In this document: positions 9,453 to 18,357 of the stretch, piece after piece
How positions within the stretch are numbered: the first letter of the stretch is position 1
Layout: every line of letters starts with the position of its first letter
Source: Microbacterium sp. Se63.02b
GTDB taxonomy: Bacteria; Actinomycetota; Actinomycetes; Actinomycetales; Microbacteriaceae
Assembly (NCBI RefSeq): GCF_014171575.1
Contig: NZ_CP050453.1
Span: forward strand, 1,488,001 to 1,552,000
DNA: 64,000 nucleotides
Reading direction: 5' to 3'
Translations under genes and position numbers: made by a program
Notes under the pieces: generated by a model
The model's input: only the letters and a program-made list of their open reading frames with translations
Database searches by the model: none
What the model was told of the DNA's origin: nothing

Positions 9453-10259
9453 ATGTCTGAGACCGCCGCCGTCCCCGTCGCCGTCTGCCAGTTCGCGCCG
9501 ACGGCATCCCGCGCCGACAACCGCGAACGCATCGCGGAGCTGACGGCGGATGCCGCTGCACGAGGAGCGAAGCTGGTGGTCTTCCCGGAGTACGCGAGCT
9601 ACTTCGTCGACCCGATGGATGAGAGCCTCTCCGCCAACGCGGAAGAGCTCGACGGCGAGTTCGTCGCGACTCTCACCGCCCTCGCGGCCGAGTACGCGCT
9701 GGTCATCGTGGCCGGACTGGCAGAGCGGGCCGAGGGGCATCGGGTGCGGAACACCGTCGTCGCGGTGCGCGGAGACGGCATCCTCGCGGTCTACCGCAAG
9801 CAGCACCTCTACGACGCATTCGGGCAGACCGAGTCCGACTGGATCGAGCCCGGCGCTGTGGGGGAGGCCGCGACCTTCGAGCTCGGCGGTCTGCGCTTCG
9901 GGCTGATGACCTGTTACGACCTGCGGTTCCCCGAGGTCGCACGCACCCTCGTCGACGCGGAATCGGATGTGCTCGTCGTCCCCGCCGAGTGGGTCAGGGG
10001 ACCGCTCAAGGAACACCACTGGACGACGCTGCTCGCCGCTCGGGCGATCGAGAACACGGTGTACGTCGTGGCGGCGGACCACCCGGCACCGATCGGCGTC
10101 GGACACTCGCAGATCGTCGATCCGGAGGGTGTCGTGCTGGCGGGCGTGGGTACGGCACCGGGAATCGCTGTGGCGGTCGTCGAACGCTCCTCTCTCGCAC
10201 GGGTGCGAGAGAGGAATCCGTCGCTGCGCGTGCGACGGTACTCGGTCGCTCCCCGCTGA
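9453..10259 (+). CDS. Carbon-nitrogen hydrolase (nitrilase superfamily amidase)
   Basis: 268-aa nitrilase-superfamily enzyme that would hydrolyse a small amide or omega-amide. The Glu-Lys-Cys triad is visible: FPEYAS, YRKQHLYDAF, and MTCYDLRFPE. The DLRFPE context and short length fit the omega-amidase/Nit-like branch, but the substrate cannot be named from sequence. ATG 9453 is preferred over an ATG 18 bases upstream because GAGGAT stands six bases before it in the leaderless arrangement. The gene runs away from the tRNA and is convergent with the aminotransferase, separated by 28 bases. An omega-amidase beside an aminotransferase would make metabolic sense, but that is inference. Confidence 0.85.
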   Translation: MSETAAVPVAVCQFAPTASRADNRERIAELTADAAARGAKLVVFPEYASYFVDPMDESLSANAEELDGEFVATLTALAAEYALVIVAGLAERAEGHRVRNTVVAVRGDGILAVYRKQHLYDAFGQTESDWIEPGAVGEAATFELGGLRFGLMTCYDLRFPEVARTLVDAESDVLVVPAEWVRGPLKEHHWTTLLAARAIENTVYVVAADHPAPIGVGHSQIVDPEGVVLAGVGTAPGIAVAVVERSSLARVRERNPSLRVRRYSVAPR

Positions 10260-10287
10260 CGAGAACGCCGACCGGTCTCCGCCGAGA

Positions 10288-11490
10288 TCAGACGGTGAGC
10301 GCAGCGAGTCGCGCGGCGGCCGTCTCGAGCACGTCGACGCGCTTGCACGCCGCGAACCTGACCAGACCGGAGAACTCGCTCCGTCGCTCTTCTGAGACGA
10401 AAGCGGTCAGCGGGATCGCCACGACGCCGGCACGCTCCGGAAGAGTGCGGCAGAACGCTGCCGCGTCTTCGCCGCCGAGCGCCGTCGCATCCGCCACCGT
10501 GAAGTAGCCGCCCTGCGGGGTATGCACCGTGAAGCCGGCGGCCCGCAGACCGTCGCCGAGGATCTCGTGCTTTCGAGCGAGCACGGCAGCCGCGTCGGAG
10601 AAGTAGGAATCGTCCATCCGCAGCCCGACGGCGACGGCGGGTTGGAAGGCCGACCCGTTCACGTAGGTGAGGTACTGCTTGACCGTGAGCACCGCCGTGA
10701 TGAGGGCGGCAGGGCCGTGCACCCAGCCGATCTTCCAGCCCGTCGTCGAGAACGTCTTGCCGGCGGAGGAGATGGTCAGGGTGCGCTCGGCGGCTCCGGG
10801 GAGCGTGGCGATGGGCGTGTGGGCCGCATGGAACGTCAGATGCTCGTACACCTCATCGGTGACGATGACGGCGTCATGGCGCGTCGCCAGCCGGACGACC
10901 TCCTCGAGCACCTCGCGACCGAACACGGCACCCGTGGGATTGTGCGGGTCGTTGACGAGGATGAGGCGCGTGCGGTCGGTGACCGTGGCTGCGAGCTCGT
11001 CGAGATCGGGCTGGAAGTCCGGGGCGCGGAGCGGGACCGTGCGGAGTCTGGCGCCGGCGAGAGCGACGGCGGCGGCGTAGGAGTCGTAGTACGGCTCGAA
11101 GACCACGACCTCGTCGTCGGGGCCGTCGATGAGCGCGAGCAACGTCGCGGTGAGCGCCTCGGTCGCGCCGGCGGTGACGATGACCTCGCTGCCCGGATCG
11201 ACCTCCAAGCCGTAGAACCTGTGCTGATGTGCGGATATCGCAGCGAGCAGATCGGGGAAGCCCCGCCCGGGCGGGTACTGATTCACGCCGTCGGCGATGG
11301 CGTGACGGGCGGCCTCGAGCACCACGGCCGGACCGTCTTCATCGGGGAAACCCTGACCGAGATTGATCGCTCCGGTTCGGGCCGCGGCGGCGGACATCTC
11401 TGCGAAGATGGTGGGCGCGACGGTTCCGTCCGCAGCGAGCAGACCGGCTCCGGCGGCTGTGCGACGCCATGCGCCGGGGATGACACTCAT
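10288..11490 (-). CDS. PLP-dependent class I/II aminotransferase
   Basis: 400-aa fold-type I aminotransferase of the DapC/kynurenine-aminotransferase-like group. Visible: substrate loop INLGQGFPDEDGP, NDPHNPTGAVF, VTDEVYEHL, the Schiff-base lysine in SSAGKTFSTTGWKIGWVHG (broken here by context) and a C-terminal region with LVRFAACK. Candidate substrates are N-succinyl-diaminopimelate or glutamine/kynurenine-like amino acids; sequence alone does not decide. The start is ATG 11490, with TAGCCT seven bases upstream on the minus strand; longer in-frame extension upstream has no ribosome site. It is divergent from the HtrA gene across 98 bases. Confidence 0.85.
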   Translation of the reverse strand: MSVIPGAWRRTAAGAGLLAADGTVAPTIFAEMSAAAARTGAINLGQGFPDEDGPAVVLEAARHAIADGVNQYPPGRGFPDLLAAISAHQHRFYGLEVDPGSEVIVTAGATEALTATLLALIDGPDDEVVVFEPYYDSYAAAVALAGARLRTVPLRAPDFQPDLDELAATVTDRTRLILVNDPHNPTGAVFGREVLEEVVRLATRHDAVIVTDEVYEHLTFHAAHTPIATLPGAAERTLTISSAGKTFSTTGWKIGWVHGPAALITAVLTVKQYLTYVNGSAFQPAVAVGLRMDDSYFSDAAAVLARKHEILGDGLRAAGFTVHTPQGGYFTVADATALGGEDAAAFCRTLPERAGVVAIPLTAFVSEERRSEFSGLVRFAACKRVDVLETAAARLAALTV

Positions 11491-11497
11491 GAAGAAC

Positions 11498-11503
11498 AGG
11501 CTA
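11498..11503 (-). promoter_or_regulatory. Leaderless-type -10 (TAGCCT) for the aminotransferase
   Basis: On the minus strand TAGCCT is followed by seven bases and then ATG 11490. Confidence 0.5.
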
Positions 11504-11588
11504 AGGCCATAGCTGAAACTCATCCTCGACATAAGGAACGCACAGATACACGCGTCATTCTGAAATGGTCGTTGAAGGAGCACACACC

Positions 11589-13151
11589 ATGAACGAAGAC
11601 AACACCCAGGACCACTCGGTACCCGCGTCGAACGACGCCGTACCGTCCACCGAGGCCGCAGAGGTCGCCGCCCAGCCGGCGACGGACGCCGCCGCCGACC
11701 CCACAGCTCCGGCCGCCGCAGCGCCCGCGGCTCCTGCGCAGGGACACGAGGTTCCGTCGACGTTCACGTCGCACACCCCGCCGGCTCCGGTGATCGAGTC
11801 CGTCCCTCGCGGATACGACGCGTCGGCGGCACCCACAGCGGCCACGGCATCGGGGGCGGCTTTCGGCATCCCGACGGCCGCCTCGTACACGCAGCCGACA
11901 CAGCCGTTCGGCACGGAGCCCGCCGCGGGCGACGGCACGAAGACGAAAGACGCGAAGCCGCGGGGCGGGGCGAAGTTCGCCGCGTTCATCGTGGCCGCGG
12001 CGCTCGTCGGCGGCGTCGCCGGTTTCGGCGGCGGGGCACTGCTCAACGGGATCCAGGATCGCCCGTCCTCCGGCACGGCGACAGGACCGCAGACGGTCAC
12101 GGTCAACAACCCGGGCTCGGTCAACGAGACCACCGCCGTGGCGACCTCGGCGCTGCCGTCGGTGGTCACGATCGAGGTCGCGGGATCCAGCGAAGCCGGC
12201 AGCGGGTCCGGTGTGATCATCAGCGACGACGGATACGTGCTCACCAACACGCACGTGGTGACGCTCGGAGGTGCGGTCGCCGATCCGACCATCCGCGTGA
12301 CCACGTCGGACGGGCGCCTCTACGAGGCCACCGTGGTCGGCACCGACCCCATCTACGATCTCGCCGTCATCAAGCTGAAGGATGCGAAGGGGCTCACGCC
12401 CATGAAGTTCGCGGACTCGTCCAAGCTCAACGTCGGCGACACCACGGTCGCCCTCGGCGCGCCGTTGGGGCTCGCGAACTCGGTCACGACCGGCATCGTC
12501 AGCGCCCTCAACCGAAGCATCCAGATCGCATCGTCGGCCCTGCCCGACTCGTCTTCGGAAGATGCTCCGCAGGAGCAGGCGCCGGAGGAGGGGCAGCAGG
12601 GACCGTTCCAGTTCGACATTCCGGGAAGCTCGGGTCAGCAGGCCACCGACTCCATCTCGATCGCCGTGATCCAGACGGACGCCGCGATCAACCACGGCAA
12701 TTCGGGTGGCGCCCTGGTGGACAGCAAGGGCGAGCTGATCGGCATCAACGTGGCGATCGCGAGCTCGGGCAGCTCCGAGGAGTCCGGCTCGATCGGCATC
12801 GGCTTCGCGATCCCGTCGAACATCGCCAAGCGCGTGTCCGAGGAGATCATCGCCGATGGCCAGGCCACGCACGGCCTCCTCGGCGCATCGGTGCAGGACG
12901 CATCCAGTATCGAGGGCGCGACCGTGGCCGGCGCATACATCGCCAAGGCGAGCGCCGGTGGCGCGGCCGCAGACGCGGGCATCGAGGAGGGCGACATCGT
13001 CACCTCGTTCAACGGGGTGCCGATCACCAGCGCGACCGACCTCACCGCTCAGGTACGGGCAGCGGCCGCCGGCAGCAAGGCGGAGCTCACATACGTCCGT
13101 GGCGGCAAGGAGTACGACGTCGAGGTGACGCTCGGCGAACTCGCCGGCTGA
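11589..13151 (+). CDS. HtrA/DegP-like trypsin-type serine protease with PDZ domain
   Basis: 520-aa membrane-anchored protease for envelope protein quality control. The first 120 residues are a low-complexity Ala/Pro/Thr-rich cytoplasmic region. A transmembrane helix follows near 127-150 (FIVAAALVGGVAGFGG), then the protease domain with the triad in TNTHVV (near 220), IYDLAVIKL and HGNSGGALVD (near 371), and a C-terminal PDZ domain with GIEEGDIVTSFNGVPI. ATG 11589 has GAAGGAG nine bases upstream. The gene ends in a 16-bp perfect hairpin that overlaps the next gene's promoter and start. Confidence 0.92.
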   Translation: MNEDNTQDHSVPASNDAVPSTEAAEVAAQPATDAAADPTAPAAAAPAAPAQGHEVPSTFTSHTPPAPVIESVPRGYDASAAPTAATASGAAFGIPTAASYTQPTQPFGTEPAAGDGTKTKDAKPRGGAKFAAFIVAAALVGGVAGFGGGALLNGIQDRPSSGTATGPQTVTVNNPGSVNETTAVATSALPSVVTIEVAGSSEAGSGSGVIISDDGYVLTNTHVVTLGGAVADPTIRVTTSDGRLYEATVVGTDPIYDLAVIKLKDAKGLTPMKFADSSKLNVGDTTVALGAPLGLANSVTTGIVSALNRSIQIASSALPDSSSEDAPQEQAPEEGQQGPFQFDIPGSSGQQATDSISIAVIQTDAAINHGNSGGALVDSKGELIGINVAIASSGSSEESGSIGIGFAIPSNIAKRVSEEIIADGQATHGLLGASVQDASSIEGATVAGAYIAKASAGGAAADAGIEEGDIVTSFNGVPITSATDLTAQVRAAAAGSKAELTYVRGGKEYDVEVTLGELAG

Positions 13152-13163
13152 CCCGCGACTCTC

Positions 13164-13213
13164 AGAGAAGGACGCCACCTCCGCGATAGGCTCGCGGGGT
13201 GGCGTCCTTCTCT
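13164..13213 (+). terminator. HtrA-gene terminator overlapping the next start codon
   Basis: AGAGAAGGACGCCACC (13164-13179) pairs perfectly over 16 bp with 13198-13213, and an inner CCGCGA/TCGCGG stem adds six more pairs; TTTC follows. The 3' arm contains GTG 13199, the start of the next gene, and the loop contains its -10 hexamer. Confidence 0.75.
13187..13192 (+). promoter_or_regulatory. Leaderless-type -10 (TAGGCT) inside the terminator loop
   Basis: TAGGCT is followed by six bases and GTG 13199. A transcript starting at the GTG would carry only the 3' arm of the hairpin, leaving the start codon unpaired. Confidence 0.5.
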
Positions 13214-14470
13214 TTCGGCACCGGCAATGCGGCCAAGCTGCTCCGGATCCCGTTGTATGCCGTCGGACGCATCGGTACGCTCCTCGTCCCGCGCGGGCGA
13301 CGATGGGTCTTCGGCTGCGGCGCGGGGATCGGCGACGGCGCGCTCGCTCTGCAGCGGCACGCCTCGGCACTCGGACACGACACCCTGTGGCTCACGGCCT
13401 CCGAACGAGAAGACGGTGATGCGACCGCTCTCGGCATCCCTTTCGTGCGCAAGAGCGGCGTGCGCGGGTGGTGGGCGACGGCCAGAGCAGGCGTGATCGT
13501 CGTCACGCACGGCCTCGGCGACGTCAATCGCTATGCCGATGGCGGTGCGTTCGTGGTGCAGCTCTGGCACGGTATCCCGTTGAAGCGCATCGGGCTGGAC
13601 TCGCCGGCGACGACGCAGGTCCCCGATATCCCCGGCGCACGCGTGCTGCGTGGAATCGTCGCCGTCCTGTACCGGGCCGCTGCGCAGCGGATCCGTGTGC
13701 TCCCCGCCGCCTCGCACCGGGCACGTGGGCGGCTGGAGTCGGCGTTCGGTCTCGGCGACGACCGTGTGGTGGTGACGGGCGAACCTCGCGTCGACGTCCT
13801 CTCGGCACGTACCGACGCGGAACGTCGCACGCACGCGTCCGACGTCCTGCGGGACGCGGTCGGCGAGATCGACGAGGCCGCCCGCACGATCCTGTACGCG
13901 CCGACCTGGCGGGACGGGGCCCCGGATCCCGCGGTGCCGACGGCGGCGGAGTGGATCCTGATCCTCCGCCTGCTCGAGGAGCAGAACGCGATCCTGCTGG
14001 TGCGCTCCCACCCCCTGGGAGCCGGCGGCTACGCACCCCCGCTGCCCAGCAGACGAGTGCGGCCGCTGGGCGCCGCCGTCCTCTCCGATGTGACGCCGGC
14101 ACTCGCCGCGGTGGACGTCCTGATCACCGACTACTCATCGCTCGCGTACGACGTGGGGCTGCTGGGCATGCCGGTCCTGTTCCTCGCACCGGACGCGCGA
14201 GAGTACGCGCGCACGCGCGGTTTCTACGGGCGGTTCGAAGATGTCGCTGGTACCGATGCGGCCGCCGATTGGGCAGCAGTGCTCGCACAGCTCGAGCCAC
14301 TGCTCTCCGACCGCCACGCGTATGAAGGAGCGTCCCGCAGATCCGCTACGCTCAGCGCGACGATGCACGCGCATCGGGACGGACGCAACACGGATCGCGT
14401 GTACCAGGCGATCCGCGCTCGGGGATCCCCGCGCCGAAGGGAGCAGCATGACAACGGCCCGCATCGATGA
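13199..14470 (+). CDS. CDP-glycerol glycerophosphotransferase family protein (TagF/TagB-like), copy 1
   Basis: 423-aa GT-B transferase of the family that adds polyol-phosphate units to teichoic-acid-type polymers at the inner membrane face. Visible: the LWHGIPLKRIG motif, YAPTWRDG, RSHP, and the C-terminal ITDYSSLAYDVGLLGMPVLF, all family hallmarks that shape the CDP-glycerol site. The GTG start is set by TAGGCT six bases ahead; no ribosome site exists because the region is the upstream gene's terminator. It overlaps the second TagF-like gene by 23 bases, so the two are probably co-transcribed. The donor could be CDP-glycerol, CDP-ribitol or another polyol. Confidence 0.85.
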   Translation: MASFSFGTGNAAKLLRIPLYAVGRIGTLLVPRGRRWVFGCGAGIGDGALALQRHASALGHDTLWLTASEREDGDATALGIPFVRKSGVRGWWATARAGVIVVTHGLGDVNRYADGGAFVVQLWHGIPLKRIGLDSPATTQVPDIPGARVLRGIVAVLYRAAAQRIRVLPAASHRARGRLESAFGLGDDRVVVTGEPRVDVLSARTDAERRTHASDVLRDAVGEIDEAARTILYAPTWRDGAPDPAVPTAAEWILILRLLEEQNAILLVRSHPLGAGGYAPPLPSRRVRPLGAAVLSDVTPALAAVDVLITDYSSLAYDVGLLGMPVLFLAPDAREYARTRGFYGRFEDVAGTDAAADWAAVLAQLEPLLSDRHAYEGASRRSATLSATMHAHRDGRNTDRVYQAIRARGSPRRREQHDNGPHR

Positions 14471-15883
14471 CGCAGCGGAGGCGCTGGTCATCGCAGGGAC
14501 CGGCCAGCGACCTGCTGATGCCGCATTGATCGGCCCGCGTGCGCGTGTCGAAGCCCGCATCAGCGGAGGCGGCAAGACGTGGAAGGCGACGTTCCCGCTC
14601 CAGGCGTCGCGCTGGGGCGGACCCTCGCTTCCGCTGCCGGCGGGGAGTACGAACTGCGGATCGCGGATGCCGACATCGAGGGGATCCGCATCGACCCCGT
14701 GGTGCTCACCGGGGTGCGCATCGCCGTCCACGGCGGCAGCGTCCGCATCGCGCCTCCGATCGACCCGGTGTACGAGACCGCAGAAGGACGCTCGACCCTG
14801 GAGGAGAGGTACGTCGCGCAGGCGGGCGGAACCGAGAACGCGGTGTTCTTCGAGAGCTTCTACGGACGCAGCGTGGGGTGCAACCCCCGTGCGATCGACC
14901 GTGAGCTCGCGGTCAGAGCACCCGACGTGCGCCGCTACTGGAGCGTCGTCGACCTGTCGGTCGAGGTGCCGGAGGGTGCCATCGCCGTCGTCGAGGGCAC
15001 CCCGCAGTGGTGGCATGCCAGGGGAGCGGCGCGCCTTCTCGTGGTCAACGACTGGCTCCGTCGTCGCTTCGCCCGCAAGCCGGGACAGAAGGTCTTGCAG
15101 ACCTGGCACGGCACCCCGCTCAAGAGGCTCGCCCTGCACCGCCCGGGGTTCGATCCTCGGCGGATGGCCGCGGTCGTGAAGGAGTCTCGGCGCTGGGATG
15201 TCCTCCTCGCTCAGAACACATACTCCGAGCGCATTCTTCGGAAGGCATACGCCTTCTTCGGGCGGCCGATCTGGGTGGAGGGCTACCCGAGGAACGACGT
15301 GCTCGCCACCGAGGACCGCACAGCGGTCCGCACCGCCCTGGGCATCCGCGCCGATGAGCGGGTGCTGCTGTATGCGCCGACCTGGCGGGACGACCGGTCG
15401 GAGATGGTCGACTTCGTCGATCCCGAGCTTCTGGCGCAGCAGGCCGACGCCGTCGTCCTCGTGCGCGGACACTCCCGGACCCTCGAGCAGGGACGAGATC
15501 GCTCCGGCGCGCGCGTCATCGACGTGACCGGGTACCCCGAGACCGCCAGGCTCCTGCTCGCGGCCGATGCTCTGATCACCGACTACTCCTCGGTGATGTT
15601 CGACTTCAGCGTCACGGGCAAGCCGATGTACTTCCTCGTACCGGACCTCGATCACTACCGCGGGCAGCTGCGTGGCTTCTACTTCGATCTCGCCGAACGC
15701 GCGCCGGGACCTCTGGTCCGAACGCAGGAGGAGCTCGCGGCGGCTCTGGCGGACACGGATCACGATGCGGCGTTCGCCGGACGGTACGCGGCCTGGCGCC
15801 GGCAGTTCAACACTCGCGACGACGGCCATGCCGCGGCGCGCGTCGTCGATCGGATCCTCGACCTGGGTTTCGTCACGCCCTGA
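14448..15883 (+). CDS. CDP-glycerol glycerophosphotransferase family protein (TagF-like), copy 2
   Basis: About 478 aa after one correction: a G is missing at GGGG near 14641-14644, where LPAGEYELRI is restored. The N-terminal 130 residues form a beta-rich domain (EARISGGGKTWKATFPL) often found before the transferase domain. The C-terminal domain carries TWHGTPLKRLALHRP, EGYPRNDVL, YAPTWRDDRSEM, RGHSR and ITDYSSVMFDFSVTGKPMYF. It is longer and more canonical than copy 1. ATG 14448 overlaps copy 1; GAAGGGAG stands just upstream. Predicted role is polymerase or primase of a polyol-phosphate cell-wall polymer. Confidence 0.86.
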
Positions 15884-15900
15884 CGGCACGAAACGTCAGG
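15879..15900. terminator. Short hairpin between convergent genes
   Basis: CCTGACG pairs with CGTCAGG around an eight-base loop, overlapping the stop codon of the TagF-like gene and lying directly beside the stop of the convergent glycosyltransferase. Only 7 bp, so weak evidence. Confidence 0.35.
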
Positions 15901-16972
15901 TCAGGGGAGCGGCGTGTTGCGTGTGCCCAGCCGCGAGGCGTCGACGGTGTCCCGCGCGCCGCGGAGCACTCCGCCGAGGAATCCGAGACCCCAGGAGAGA
16001 TGCATCGTCGGGAGCACCAGCAGGGTCCATGATCGCTGTCGCACACCGCCGCCTCCTGGCGCGAGGGCGACCCCGAGCACCAGCAGCAGGTAGAGCGCCA
16101 GCGGCACGCCGACCACGAGCGACGCGATCATCGAGGCCACGCCGCTGACGACGCCCGTGAGCTGGAGCACGGCGAGAACGACAGCGAGCGCGACCACAAG
16201 GACGAGGGCGGGCGGGGCGAAGTAGCGGATCCCGTTCCGACGGCCGTATCGGCGCACCAGCTCGCCGCGCCACGCTCCGGTCGCACGGAACTGCCGTGCC
16301 AGTCGCAGCCAGCTCTCGCGCGGCCAGTAGGTGACCGACAGTTCGGGGTCGAACCACACGCGGTGCCCAGCCTGGCGGATGCGGAGGTTGAGCTCCCAGT
16401 CTTCACCGCGCCGGATCGACTCGTCGAAGAGGCCGACCTCTTCGAGAACCTCTCGGCGCATCACACCGAGGTACGCCGATTCGGCCTCACCCTCCTGCGA
16501 GCCCCCATGGTAGGCGCCTCCGCCGAGTCCGACGGGGGAGTTGTACAGCCGGGCGACGACTTCTGGAACGGCGTGCGACCCTCGGCGTGCATGACGCCCC
16601 CGACGTTGGCCGAGGCGGTGCGTTCGAGAGTCCGGAGTGCGCGTGCGGCATAGCCGGGGAGAGTTCGGAGTGGGCATCGACGCGGACGATCGTGTCGTAG
16701 CGGCTCGCACGGATCGCCGCGTTCAGTCCTACCGGGATGTGCGCGGCCGGATTGTCGACGAGGCGGATCCTCTTCTCCGTCGAGGCGAGTCGTCGCGCGA
16801 GTTCCGTCGTGCCGTCGGTGGACGGACCGAGCGCGAGGACGAGCTCGGTGGGCACGTCGACGTCCTGAGCGAGCACGGATTCGATCGCGTGCTGGAGGTA
16901 GGCGCGTTCGTTGAGCACCGGCATCACGAAAGAGACCCCGGGCAGGGGCGCTGCGGTTTCATCGGCTGGCAC
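15901..16972 (-). CDS. Membrane glycosyltransferase family 2 (ExoA-like)
   Basis: About 357 aa after two single-base losses are corrected, at GGGG 16664-16667 and near 16560-16563. The N-terminal GT-A domain shows SFVMPVLNERAYL, the DAHSEL (DxD-type) motif, ASANVGGVMHAEG and the late REDWELN-like GEDWELNLRIRQAG. Three or so transmembrane helices follow (ALVLVVALAVVLAVLQL and others). This is the ExoA/succinoglycan-type architecture, so the enzyme would elongate a lipid-linked glycan at the membrane. GTG 16972 is preceded by CATGAT at six bases. It is divergent from TagF-like copy 3, and sits among teichoic-type genes. Confidence 0.75.
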
Positions 16973-17061
16973 ATGACGATCATGTCACGGCGGCTCTCCC
17001 GGTTCCTGACCAGGCGCGGCGGATCGTTCCACAGCCGCAGGAGGGCGGCGCGACGACGAAC

Positions 17062-17067
17062 TATTCT
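17062..17067 (+). promoter_or_regulatory. -10-like TATTCT before TagF-like copy 3
   Basis: TATTCT is followed by GGAGGG and ATG 17074, six bases of spacing. GGAGGG could act as a ribosome site only if transcription starts further upstream. Confidence 0.45.
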
Positions 17068-17073
17068 GGAGGG

Positions 17074-18357
17074 ATGGGTGCACTGTCTGACGCGAAGAAG
17101 GCGTACCGTCTGCTGAAGCGGGCGCTCGCCTCCCGCACCGCCGTGCAGCGCGTACGACGGCGGCTCTCCGAGCGGGAGCCGTACCCGACCGACCACTTCA
17201 AGGTCGCGGTGTACTTCGCCGACGGCGCCGTGAACATGTACCAGATGCGGCAGTGGTACCGCCCGCTCGCCGACCTCGCGACACGCTGGCCCGTCGTGGT
17301 GCTCTCACGGCAGGCGACCGGCACCGAGAAGCTGCTCGACGAGGCATCGCCGCCCGTCGCGTTCGTACCGAAGATCCGCGACCTCGAGCGGTTCATCGCC
17401 ACCCAGGACATCCGCGTCGTCCTGTACGTCAACCAGAACACCCGGAACTTCCAGATGTTCCGTTACGGGCGACGGTGGCACGTGTTCATCAATCACGGCG
17501 AGTCCGACAAGATGTACATGACGACGAACCAGTACAAGGCGTATGACTACGCCCTCGTGGCCGGACAGGCGGCGCGCGACCGTCTCTCGCGCACGCTGTG
17601 GGACTACGACGTCGACCGGCGCACGATCGAGATCGGACGTCCGCAGGCGGACCACTATTCGGGAACGCTGCCCTACGCTCCGGATGACCGCACCGTGGTG
17701 CTCTATGCGCCCACCTGGGAGGGCGACCGGCCCAGCGCCCACTACGGGTCCATCGCCACCCATGGGGAGACACTCGTCACCCGTCTCCTGGCCACGGGTG
17801 CTCATCGCGTGATCTACCGCCCGCATCCGCGCAGCGGGGTCATCGACGAGGCGTACGGCGCCGCCCACAGGAGGATCCTCGCGGCGATCAGCGCCGCGAA
17901 CGCCGCGGACCCGAGCGCGCAGCACATCTACGACCACGGGCCCGAGCTCGGCTGGCAGCTCACCGCCGCCGACGTCGCGGTCGTCGACATCTCGGCCATG
18001 GTCTACGACCGGCTGGCCGCGGGGAAGCCCCTGATGATCACCAGGCCGACAGACGAACGTGCCTCGATCGACACGAACGGTTACCTGGCGGACTGCGAGT
18101 GGTTGACCGCGGATGCGGCGGCCGACATCGTCGCCGAGGTCGAGCGCGTGCGCGGAGACGAAGCGGCGATCGCACGGTTGCGGATGTGGGTGCAGCACTA
18201 CTTCGGCGACACGACACAGGGCGTCGCGACCGAGAAGTTCCACGCGGCGATCGACGAGCTCATGCAGGAGTGGGAGAAATGGCAGGCGCATGAGGTCGGC
18301 GCGATCCGCGAAGACGAGGACGACGATGACGAGGAAGCCGATGATGAAGAGGTGTGA
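17074..18357 (+). CDS. CDP-glycerol glycerophosphotransferase-like protein, copy 3, with acidic tail
   Basis: 427 aa, a divergent member of the TagF/TagB-like group. Visible: FINHGESDKMYM in place of the usual WHGT motif, YAPTWEGDRPS, YRPHPRSG and ADVAVVDISAMVYDRLAAGKPL, which stands where copies 1 and 2 have ITDYSS. The changed motifs suggest a different acceptor or donor. The last 15 residues are almost all Asp or Glu (EDEDDDDEEADDEE), an unusual tail. It overlaps birA by four bases. Function in a phosphopolymer pathway is inferred from fold and neighbours. Confidence 0.75.
   Translation: MGALSDAKKAYRLLKRALASRTAVQRVRRRLSEREPYPTDHFKVAVYFADGAVNMYQMRQWYRPLADLATRWPVVVLSRQATGTEKLLDEASPPVAFVPKIRDLERFIATQDIRVVLYVNQNTRNFQMFRYGRRWHVFINHGESDKMYMTTNQYKAYDYALVAGQAARDRLSRTLWDYDVDRRTIEIGRPQADHYSGTLPYAPDDRTVVLYAPTWEGDRPSAHYGSIATHGETLVTRLLATGAHRVIYRPHPRSGVIDEAYGAAHRRILAAISAANAADPSAQHIYDHGPELGWQLTAADVAVVDISAMVYDRLAAGKPLMITRPTDERASIDTNGYLADCEWLTADAAADIVAEVERVRGDEAAIARLRMWVQHYFGDTTQGVATEKFHAAIDELMQEWEKWQAHEVGAIREDEDDDDEEADDEEV

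Noticed and set aside
9282..11490. tRNA-associated integration site for a genomic island
   Set aside because: No integrase, direct repeat of the tRNA end or change in composition was seen next to the tRNA.
11520..13370. 616-codon open frame on the minus strand across the HtrA gene
   Set aside because: The plus strand has the complete Ser-protease triad and PDZ domain; the minus frame is Arg-rich with no motif.
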